Below, piece after piece: positions 57,293-64,000 of a stretch of 64,000 nucleotides of DNA. The first letter of the stretch is position 1; the number at the start of each line of letters is the position of its first letter. A program made the position numbers and the translations under genes. This DNA is from Pseudomonas sp. sp1636. GTDB lineage: Bacteria; Pseudomonadota; Gammaproteobacteria; Pseudomonadales; Pseudomonadaceae. The notes under the pieces are model-generated. The model saw only the letters and a list, made by a program, of their open reading frames with translations. It did no database searches and was not told where the DNA came from. The DNA is taken from positions 124,001 through 188,000 of the forward strand of contig NZ_JARRAB010000001.1 in the NCBI RefSeq assembly GCF_030376615.1, read 5' to 3'.

Positions 57293-58765
57293 TCAACGCT
57301 TGTCCTTGCGCTTCTTCTCGGCCTTCTTGTGGTGGCTCATCAGGCGGCGCTTCTTGTTCACCTGGCGGTCGGTGAGGGTGTTCTTGTTGCCCTCGTAGGG
57401 GTTCTCGCCGCCCTTGAACTCGATGCGGATCGGCGTGCCGACCAGTTTGAGCACGCGCCTGTAGGTGTTTTCCAGGTAGCGCACATAGGACTTGGGCACC
57501 GCCTCGACCTGGTTGCCGTGGATCACGATCAGCGGCGGGTTGGCGCCACCGAGGTGGGCATAGCGCAGCTTGATCCGGCGGTTTTGCACCATGGGCGGCG
57601 CGTGATCGCTCACAGCGTCTTCGAGAATCTGGGTCAGGCGGTTGGTCGGCCAGCGGGTGATGGCCGACTTGAACGAGTCCTGCACCGATTTGTACAGATG
57701 ACCGACGCCGGTGCCGTGCAGGGCCGAGATGAAGTGGATGTCGGCGAAGTCGACGAAGAACAACCGGCGTTGCAGCTCGGTCTTCACGTAGTCGCGTTCG
57801 CTGGGCTCCATGCCGTCCCACTTGTTCAGGGCGATGACCAGGGCGCGGCCGCTTTCCAGGACGAAGCCGAGCAGGTTGAGGTCGTGGTCGACCACCCCTT
57901 CGCGGGCATCCATGACGAATACCACCACGTTGGAGTCCTGGATCGCCTGCAGGGTCTTGACCACCGAGAACTTTTCCACCGCCTCGAAGATCTTGCCGCG
58001 ACGGCGCACGCCGGCGGTGTCGATCAGGGTGTACTTCTCGCCGTCGCGCTCGAACGGAATATAGATGCTGTCGCGGGTGGTGCCGGCCTGGTCATAGACG
58101 ATGACCCGGTCTTCGCCGAGCATGCGGTTGACCAGGGTCGACTTGCCGACGTTGGGCCGACCGATGATCGCCAGCTTGATCCCGTCTTTCTCGCTCGGTC
58201 CGGGAATGCGCTTGGCTTCCTGACCTTCCAGCACTTCCTCTTCTTCCTCGCCTTCCGGCAGCTCAGTTTCATCCTTGGGGAAGGAGCCCAGCACGGCTTC
58301 GAGCATCTGGGTGATGCCGCGGCCATGGGCACCGGCAATCGCCAGGGCTTCGCCCATGCCCATGGAGGCGAACTCGGCACGCGCCAGATCCGGATCGAGG
58401 TTGTCGACCTTGTTGATCACCAGAAAGCTGTGCTTGTTGCGCTTGCGCAGGTGCTCGCCAATCATCAGATCCGAGGCCGACAATCCGGCACGGGCGTCGA
58501 CCATGAACAGTACGGCATCGGCCTCTTCGATGGCGTGCAACGACTGCTCGGCCATCTTCGCGTCGATGCCCTCTTCGTCACCGGAGATACCGCCGGTGTC
58601 GATGACGATATAGGTTCGCCCCTGCCACTTGGCCTCGCCGTATTGACGATCACGGGTCAGACCGGACAGGTCGCCGACAATCGCGTCGCGGCTTTTGGTC
58701 AAGCGGTTGAATAGGGTGGACTTGCCGACGTTAGGGCGGCCCACCAGGGCAATTACGGGAACCAT
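57293..58765 (-). CDS. der: GTPase Der (EngA)
   Basis: A 490-residue GTPase with two consecutive G domains required for 50S ribosome assembly. First domain: [17 protein letters not shown], then [11 protein letters not shown] and NKVDNLD. Second domain: [27 protein letters not shown] and NKWDGM. An acidic linker ([16 protein letters not shown]) joins them. The C-terminal KH-like domain ends in a lysine- and arginine-rich tail. ATG 58765 has GGAGAG before it; the frame has an alternative start four codons upstream. Confidence 0.97.
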   Translation of the reverse strand: MVPVIALVGRPNVGKSTLFNRLTKSRDAIVGDLSGLTRDRQYGEAKWQGRTYIVIDTGGISGDEEGIDAKMAEQSLHAIEEADAVLFMVDARAGLSASDLMIGEHLRKRNKHSFLVINKVDNLDPDLARAEFASMGMGEALAIAGAHGRGITQMLEAVLGSFPKDETELPEGEEEEEVLEGQEAKRIPGPSEKDGIKLAIIGRPNVGKSTLVNRMLGEDRVIVYDQAGTTRDSIYIPFERDGEKYTLIDTAGVRRRGKIFEAVEKFSVVKTLQAIQDSNVVVFVMDAREGVVDHDLNLLGFVLESGRALVIALNKWDGMEPSERDYVKTELQRRLFFVDFADIHFISALHGTGVGHLYKSVQDSFKSAITRWPTNRLTQILEDAVSDHAPPMVQNRRIKLRYAHLGGANPPLIVIHGNQVEAVPKSYVRYLENTYRRVLKLVGTPIRIEFKGGENPYEGNKNTLTDRQVNKKRRLMSHHKKAEKKRKDKR

Positions 58766-58789
58766 TAGGCTCTCCACTTCGTTATTTCA

Positions 58790-58821
58790 AAAAATACAAA
58801 AGCCGCTGCATGGGCAGCGGC
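58790..58821 (-). terminator. Terminator of the bamB transcript
   Basis: On the minus strand GCCGCTGC, loop of four, GCAGCGGC is followed by TTTTGTATTTTTT. It lies between bamB and der, so der probably has its own promoter. Confidence 0.88.
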
Positions 58822-58893
58822 CGGAATTCACAGCGCGGAGTGACTAGCTGCACAGCCTTGCCGTGCAGCATCGCCACGCCCGCTAGCGGTGGG

Positions 58894-60045
58894 TCACTTG
58901 ATGGTCAGCGCGACCAGTTTGCCACCATTACCGAATGCATACAGCCAGGCGCCGACCACCAGCGGACGAGCGCGCAGGCCATCGCTATCGATGCGCTCAC
59001 GACCGACGAAACGTCCATCCACCTGACTGATCAGGTGCAGGTAACCTTCCAGATCGCCGAAGGCGATGTAGCTGGAGAACACTTCCGGCGCCGACAGTTG
59101 ACGACGCGCCAAGGCATCGTTGCTCCACAGCGCCGAGGACGAACGCTCGTCGATGCCCTCTACCGTGCCGTTGGCCAGGCTGACATAGACGTTGCCGAAA
59201 CCCTGGGCCACTCCGACCGAACTTGAGGCTTCACGTTGCCACAGCACCCGTCCGCTTTCCATATCCAGCGCCGCCACACGGCCCTGATAGCTGACCACAT
59301 ACAGGTTGCCGCCTGACAGCAGCAGGCCGCCGTCGATATCCACCACGCGCTCAAGCTCGGAGCGTCCTTGCGGAATCGCCACGCGCTGCTCCCAAACCGG
59401 GATACCGCGCTGGGCATCGAGGGCAATCACCTTGCCACTGGACAGGCCGGCAATCGCCAGGCGATTGGTCAGCACCGGGCTGCCGGTGCCACGCAGGGTC
59501 AGCACGGCCGGGGTGTTTTCAAACAGCCAGCGCTGGCTGCCGGTGTCGGCATCCAGAGCGATCAGCCGATCGTCCTGGGTCTGCACCAGCACGATGTCGC
59601 CGTTGATCGCCGGCGCCGCCAGCACTTCGCTGGTCACCCGCGCACGCCATTTTTCTTCGCCGGAGCTGGCATCGAGGGCAATGATCTCGCCTTTCAACGT
59701 GCCGACAACCACCAGGCCGTAACCGGCAGCCACGGCACCCGAAACCGGCAGATCCAGCTCTTCTTTCCAGATCACCTTGCCGGTCATGCGGTCGAGCGCC
59801 ATGACCAGGCCTTCGACATCGGCCGCGTAAATGCTGTCGCCCTCGACAGCGGGCACCAGCATGTTGAAGGTTTCGCCCTGACCTTCACCGATCGAACGAC
59901 TCCACTCCTTCTGCAGCACCACTTCTTTTTCGAAGTCAGGCAGATCGGCGGGCGGTAATTCCTTTTTACTGTTGCTGCTGCAACCCACAGCCAAAACGGC
60001 CAGGGCCAGCAGTGCGGCATTTTTCCAACGCATCACGTCACGCAT
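58894..60045 (-). CDS. bamB: Outer-membrane assembly lipoprotein BamB
   Basis: A 383-residue lipoprotein of the BAM complex, which inserts beta-barrel proteins into the outer membrane. The lipobox is LAVLAVGCSSN (Cys about 22). The rest is an eight-bladed beta-propeller with repeating units such as GKVIWKEELDLPV, GEEKWRARVTSE, GSQRWLFENTP and GRVLWQREASS. Two ATGs, 60045 and 60033, are possible starts; AAAGGGG directly abuts the first. It overlaps yfgM by eight bases. Confidence 0.95.
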   Translation of the reverse strand: MRDVMRWKNAALLALAVLAVGCSSNSKKELPPADLPDFEKEVVLQKEWSRSIGEGQGETFNMLVPAVEGDSIYAADVEGLVMALDRMTGKVIWKEELDLPVSGAVAAGYGLVVVGTLKGEIIALDASSGEEKWRARVTSEVLAAPAINGDIVLVQTQDDRLIALDADTGSQRWLFENTPAVLTLRGTGSPVLTNRLAIAGLSSGKVIALDAQRGIPVWEQRVAIPQGRSELERVVDIDGGLLLSGGNLYVVSYQGRVAALDMESGRVLWQREASSSVGVAQGFGNVYVSLANGTVEGIDERSSSALWSNDALARRQLSAPEVFSSYIAFGDLEGYLHLISQVDGRFVGRERIDSDGLRARPLVVGAWLYAFGNGGKLVALTIK

Positions 60046-60682
60046 CCCCTTTGGCCAAATCGTCGAGCTTCATTTGCAGGCCGCCCACGGCGGCCTCTTC
60101 GGCCAGCGCCGCCTTGGCTTTTACATAGGCGGCATAGGCCTCATCGCTGCGCCCCAGCTTCACCAGCAGGTCGCCTTTGAGTTCTTCGCGGCTGGCGAGA
60201 TAGGCTTGATCGGCATCGCCCTCGAGCAGCTTGAGCGCCTCTTCGGTCTTGTCCTGCGCGGCCAGCACACGGGCCAGACGCTGACGGGCCAATTCGGCCA
60301 GGGTGTCGTCCACCGGCTGATCGACAATCGCTTGCAACTCGGCCGCGGCATCGTCCAGCTTGCCGGATTCGACCGCGACCTTGGCGACGAACAGGCTGCC
60401 GTACTGGGCATAATGACTGCCGGCAAAATCGCGCTTGAGCGCATTGGCCAGTTCGGCGACCTTGGCCGGATCGGGCTGACCACTCGGGTTCAGCGCGCTT
60501 TCCAGCAATTGCTGATAAGCCATCGAAGCGCCATGAGCCTGGCCGGCCTGGTATTTCTGCCAGCCCTGCCAGCCAAACACCAGCACCAGCGCCAAGGCGC
60601 TGCCGGTGAGCAATGGTTTGCCGTTGCGCTGCCACCAGTCCCTGATTACCGCCAGCTCTTCTTCATCGGTACGCGAAACCAC
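60038..60682 (-). CDS. yfgM: YfgM family tetratricopeptide protein
   Basis: A 214-residue inner-membrane protein anchored by one N-terminal helix (PLLTGSALALVLVFGWQGW, about 23-41) with a periplasmic TPR-like region. YfgM is an ancillary SecYEG partner thought to pass clients to periplasmic chaperones. GTG start at 60682. It overlaps bamB and follows hisS, the conserved hisS-yfgM-bamB-der order. Confidence 0.93.
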   Translation of the reverse strand: MVSRTDEEELAVIRDWWQRNGKPLLTGSALALVLVFGWQGWQKYQAGQAHGASMAYQQLLESALNPSGQPDPAKVAELANALKRDFAGSHYAQYGSLFVAKVAVESGKLDDAAAELQAIVDQPVDDTLAELARQRLARVLAAQDKTEEALKLLEGDADQAYLASREELKGDLLVKLGRSDEAYAAYVKAKAALAEEAAVGGLQMKLDDLAKGDA

Positions 60683-60720
60683 CCCAGATACTCCTATTCG
60701 CTAAATCGCTTAACAGCCTG

Positions 60721-62010
60721 TCAGGCCTGCAAGGCACAGGTCGCCAAATGGTCGGCCAATGCCGTCCAGGCGATACTTTGTTGTTCACCCTGGCCCCGCA
60801 GCGGCTTGCAACCTACCACCTGCCGGGCCAGTTCGTCTTCACCCATGACCAAGGCGTAAAGCGCACCGCTCTTGTCGGCCTTCTTCAGTTGACTCTTGAA
60901 ACTGCCCGAGCCGGCATTGACCTGCAAGCGCAGCGCCGGCAGGCGATCGCGCAGGCGCTCGGCCAAGGCCAGCGCCGCCAATTCCGCCGGCTCGCCCAGG
61001 GCGCACAGGTAGACATCGACCTGCCGGGCGATTTCTGCCGGTACTTTATCCAGGGTTTCGATCAGCAGCACCAGGCGTTCGATGCCCATGGCGAAACCCA
61101 CGCCCGGCGTCGGTTTGCCGCCCATCTGTTCGACCAGGCCATCGTAGCGACCGCCAGCGCAGACCGTGCCCTGGGCACCGAGCCGATCGGTCACCCACTC
61201 GAACACGGTCTTGCTGTAGTAATCCAGGCCACGCACCAGCTTGGGATTGATCACATAAGGCACGCCAGCCGCATCCAGGCGCGCCTTGAGGCCGTCGAAA
61301 TGCACCTGCGATTCGTCGTCCAGGTAATCGGCTAGCTTCGGCGCGTCGGCCAGCAACGCCTGGGTCTCCGGCGACTTGCTGTCGAGCACGCGCAGCGGGT
61401 TGCTGGTCAGGCGCCGGCGACTGTCTTCGTCGAGCTGCTCGGCACGCGCCGTGAGGTACTCGACCAGGGCTTCGCGATAGACCGCCCGCGCCGCGCTGGT
61501 GCCCAGACTGTTCAGTTCCAGGCTGACCGCATCGCGAATACCGAGCAACTCCCACAGGCGCCAGGTCAGGATGATCAGCTCGGCGTCGATATCCGGGCCG
61601 TCGATATTGAACACTTCCACGCCGATCTGGTGGAACTGGCGGTAGCGCCCCTTCTGCGGCCGCTCGTGACGGAACATCGGCCCGATATACCAGAGTTTCT
61701 GGGTCTGCCCGCCGCCGGCCAGGCCGTGTTCGAGCACGGCGCGCACGCAGGCGGCAGTGCCTTCCGGACGTAGGGTCAGGGAGTCGCCGTTGCGATCCGC
61801 GAAGGTGTACATCTCTTTTTCGACGATGTCGGTCACTTCGCCGATCGAGCGTTTGAACAGCTCGGTGAACTCGACGATCGGCATGCGGATTTGCCGGTAG
61901 CCATAGCCATCCAGCAGACGCGCCACGCGGTCTTCGAAGTAACGCCAGAGCGGAGTTTGCTCGGGCAGAATGTCGTTCATGCCACGGATGGCTTGCAGGG
62001 ACTTGCTCAA
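60721..62010 (-). CDS. hisS: Histidine--tRNA ligase
   Basis: A 429-residue class II synthetase. [17 protein letters not shown] starts it; motif 2 is in [17 protein letters not shown] and [18 protein letters not shown]; the histidine-A box is [15 protein letters not shown], and motif 3 is [14 protein letters not shown]. The C-terminal anticodon domain has [19 protein letters not shown]. The start is a TTG at 62010, preceded by AAGGA at about seven bases; an out-of-frame ATG AAT TGA overlaps the site and may dampen initiation. Confidence 0.97.
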   Translation of the reverse strand: MSKSLQAIRGMNDILPEQTPLWRYFEDRVARLLDGYGYRQIRMPIVEFTELFKRSIGEVTDIVEKEMYTFADRNGDSLTLRPEGTAACVRAVLEHGLAGGGQTQKLWYIGPMFRHERPQKGRYRQFHQIGVEVFNIDGPDIDAELIILTWRLWELLGIRDAVSLELNSLGTSAARAVYREALVEYLTARAEQLDEDSRRRLTSNPLRVLDSKSPETQALLADAPKLADYLDDESQVHFDGLKARLDAAGVPYVINPKLVRGLDYYSKTVFEWVTDRLGAQGTVCAGGRYDGLVEQMGGKPTPGVGFAMGIERLVLLIETLDKVPAEIARQVDVYLCALGEPAELAALALAERLRDRLPALRLQVNAGSGSFKSQLKKADKSGALYALVMGEDELARQVVGCKPLRGQGEQQSIAWTALADHLATCALQA

Positions 62011-62028
62011 TTCATTTCCTTAACAGGG

Positions 62029-63141
62029 TTAGCTGCGCACGATAACCGCGGCGTCAGCGGCGACCTTCTCGGCCGCCTTCTGGCGGATCAGCTTTTCCAG
62101 CTCATCCACCAGGTGGTCGTTGTTCAGTTTCTGCGCCGGCTTGCCATCGATATAGATCAGGTTGCTCGGCGCGCCGCCAGTCAGACCGATGTCCGCTTCC
62201 TTGGCTTCGCCCGGGCCGTTGACCACACAACCGATCACCGCGACGTCCAGCGGCACCAGCAGATCTTCCAGGCGGCCCTCGAGGTCGTTCATGGTCTTGA
62301 CCACATCGAAATTCTGCCGCGAGCAGCTCGGACAGGCGATGAAGTTGATCCCGCGCGAACGCAGACGCAGCGACTTGAGAATATCGAAGCCGACCTTGAT
62401 CTCTTCCACCGGGTCGGCGGCCAGGGAGATGCGGATGGTATCGCCAATCCCCTCGGCCAGCAGCATACCCAGCCCCACCGCCGACTTCACCGTGCCCGAA
62501 CGCAGGCCACCGGCCTCGGTGATGCCCAGGTGCAAGGGTTGCTCGATCTGCTTGGCCAGCAGGCGATAGGCCTCCACCGCCATGAACACATCGGAGGCTT
62601 TGACGCTGACCTTGAAGTCGGGGAAATTCAAACGATCCAGATGCTCGACATGGCGCAGCGCCGATTCGACCAGAGCTTCAGGGGTCGGCTCGCCGTATTT
62701 TTTCTGCAGGTCTTTTTCCAGCGAACCGGCGTTGACCCCGATGCGAATCGAAATACCGCGATCGCGCGCCGCCTCGACCACGGCCTTGACCCGGTCGGCA
62801 CGGCCGATATTACCCGGGTTGATGCGCAGGCAATCGACGCCCAGCTCGGCCACCCGCAGGGCGATCTGATAATCGAAGTGAATATCCGCCACCAGCGGCA
62901 GGCTGACCTGCTGCTTGATCCGGCCAAAAGCTTCGGCAGCGTCCATGTCCGGCACCGAGATGCGCACGATATCCGCACCGGCGTCTTGCAGGCGCCGAAC
63001 CTGGGCCACGGTTGCCGCCACATCGTTGGTATCGGTGTTGGTCATGCTCTGCACGGCGATGGGCGCATCGCCGCCCACCGGCACCGAGCCAACCCAGATC
63101 TTGCGCGTCAGGCGACGTTTGATCGGCGATTCACCATGCAT
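62029..63141 (-). CDS. ispG: 4-hydroxy-3-methylbut-2-en-1-yl diphosphate synthase
   Basis: A 370-residue iron-sulfur enzyme of the MEP isoprenoid pathway. The TIM-barrel begins [20 protein letters not shown] and has [14 protein letters not shown]; the [4Fe-4S] ligands are in [13 protein letters not shown] and [20 protein letters not shown] 63141 lies one base after the rodZ stop, so the two are tightly linked. A GTG at 63153 is an alternative start inside rodZ. Confidence 0.96.
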   Translation of the reverse strand: MHGESPIKRRLTRKIWVGSVPVGGDAPIAVQSMTNTDTNDVAATVAQVRRLQDAGADIVRISVPDMDAAEAFGRIKQQVSLPLVADIHFDYQIALRVAELGVDCLRINPGNIGRADRVKAVVEAARDRGISIRIGVNAGSLEKDLQKKYGEPTPEALVESALRHVEHLDRLNFPDFKVSVKASDVFMAVEAYRLLAKQIEQPLHLGITEAGGLRSGTVKSAVGLGMLLAEGIGDTIRISLAADPVEEIKVGFDILKSLRLRSRGINFIACPSCSRQNFDVVKTMNDLEGRLEDLLVPLDVAVIGCVVNGPGEAKEADIGLTGGAPSNLIYIDGKPAQKLNNDHLVDELEKLIRQKAAEKVAADAAVIVRS

Positions 63142-63142
63142 G

Positions 63143-64000
63143 TTACTGACCACCCAACTTTATGCGTGCGGTTTCACCCGTGGTAAAGGGCGCCAGGTCG
63201 ACGGCCTGGCCGTTGTAATTCACTTGCGCGCCCCGGGCAAAGCCCAGGCGCAACTCCAGCGGCGCCTGGCCGGCCAGCTGCAATGCCTCGCCCTTACGCT
63301 TGAGCGCACTGAACAGCACCTTGCCACTGGCATCGGTCACTTGCGTCCAGCAGTCGGCGCTAAAGCTGACACTTAGCAGGCCCTCGCCGGCAGCGACGGC
63401 CAGCGACTCGGCAGCGTTGGCCGGCGCGGGGCTGACGGCTTCCGTGGCGCCAGCCGGTTCGGCCTGCACCACGGCTGCAGCCGGTTCAGCCGCCGCAACA
63501 ACTGCCGGCTCTGCAGCGCCGTCCAATTCAGGCTCTGTTGCTGCTTCGGCGGTGACGGGCGCCAGGTTCAGCTCAGTCGCCCCCTGGGCCGCCAGCACCG
63601 CCTGGTCTTCAGGCTCATCCAGAGGATGAATCTGGGTCGTACCATCGGCACCGTCCACTTCAACCTGCTCGAGGCTGGTTACCGCCGACTCGCCGGCATG
63701 CCGTGCGGTCTGCTCTTGCCACCAGTAAAAACCGACGCCAGCCAGCACCACCAGCAAGGCAAAACTGACGAAACGCAGAATGCTCTGCGAATAACGCACC
63801 GGCTCCTCGATATGGCCCAGGCTGTGCACATCACTGCCCACGGCGTCACTGCCAGTGAACTGGTCGAACTCCAGCACCAGACGACTCTGATCCATGTCCA
63901 GGAGTTTTGCATAAGCGCGCACATAGCCACGGGCAAAGGTGTTGCCCGGCAACTTGTCGAAAGCCCCGGCTTCGATCTGACTCAGGCGCAGCGGCGTCAG
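63143..64000 (-). CDS. rodZ: Cytoskeleton protein RodZ (5' end beyond the window)
   Basis: The 3' 285 codons of RodZ, the membrane protein linking MreB to cell-wall synthesis and rod shape. The window cuts the helix-turn-helix domain ([32 protein letters not shown] is read in part from 63905-64000). Then come a transmembrane helix ([20 protein letters not shown]), a long Ala-, Pro- and Glu-rich periplasmic linker (about 100 residues) and the C-terminal DUF4115 domain ([20 protein letters not shown]). The start codon lies upstream of the window. Followed directly by ispG, as usual. Confidence 0.95.
   Translation of the reverse strand: MTPLRLSQIEAGAFDKLPGNTFARGYVRAYAKLLDMDQSRLVLEFDQFTGSDAVGSDVHSLGHIEEPVRYSQSILRFVSFALLVVLAGVGFYWWQEQTARHAGESAVTSLEQVEVDGADGTTQIHPLDEPEDQAVLAAQGATELNLAPVTAEAATEPELDGAAEPAVVAAAEPAAAVVQAEPAGATEAVSPAPANAAESLAVAAGEGLLSVSFSADCWTQVTDASGKVLFSALKRKGEALQLAGQAPLELRLGFARGAQVNYNGQAVDLAPFTTGETARIKLGGQ

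Overview
The window looks like the core chromosome of a Pseudomonas species (sensu lato). It is GC-rich, and the order lysS-prfB, recJ-yaeQ, thrC-hom-dsbC-xerD, rplS-trmD-rimM-rpsP-ffh, purL-mltF, tadA-cumA-like-guaA-guaB, xseA, leuA, der-bamB-yfgM-hisS-ispG-rodZ is the order I remember from P. aeruginosa (roughly PA3697 to PA3804, from memory, not searched). I saw no tRNA or rRNA genes, no complete insertion sequence, no prophage and no CRISPR array.

Layout. 1-5.1 kb: QEGLA-motif protein, a lipoprotein, the remnant of a probable regulator, lysS, and prfB with its programmed +1 frameshift. 5.3-10.6 kb: an accessory block with an exosortase fused to an EpsI-like domain, translationally coupled to a VIT/VWA protein that ends in a PEP-CTERM-type tail, then a DUF533 membrane protein and a LapG-type periplasmic protease. 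10.6-14.2 kb: recJ, yaeQ, a class III CoA-transferase. 14.3-19.9 kb: a four-gene iron operon behind a Fur-box promoter (imelysin-like protein with an EF-hand, four-helix membrane protein, pentaheme cytochrome c, FTR1 permease with a long periplasmic domain). 20.3-24.9 kb: thrC, hom, dsbC, xerD. 25-32.8 kb: a cation/proton antiporter, the rpsP-rimM-trmD-rplS operon, ffh, a CcsA-like membrane protein and a CNNM/CBS protein. 32.9-36.6 kb: small enzymes (SGNH hydrolase, DUF1289, gamma carbonic anhydrase, two Nudix hydrolases, an L,D-transpeptidase, a YqfO protein). 37-48 kb: purL, mltF, tadA, multicopper oxidase, guaA, guaB. 48-53 kb: zinc-ribbon protein, xseA, M23 peptidase, isochorismatase-like hydrolase, YbdG-type channel. 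53-57.2 kb: leuA behind a long structured leader, then a coupled omega-amidase/aminotransferase pair. 57.3-64 kb: der, bamB, yfgM, hisS, ispG and the start-less 3' part of rodZ.

The two most interesting systems are (1) the Fur-box operon joining an FTR1 permease to a multiheme cytochrome, which reads as a redox-coupled iron importer distinct from EfeUOB and FtrABCD, and (2) the exosortase with one dedicated VIT/VWA substrate. Secondary points are a possible leuA leader peptide with alternative hairpins, a REP-type inverted pair that supplies the stop codon of a gene, a nested palindrome after guaA, and two gene remnants. All family assignments come from reading the translated sequence; no database search was run.
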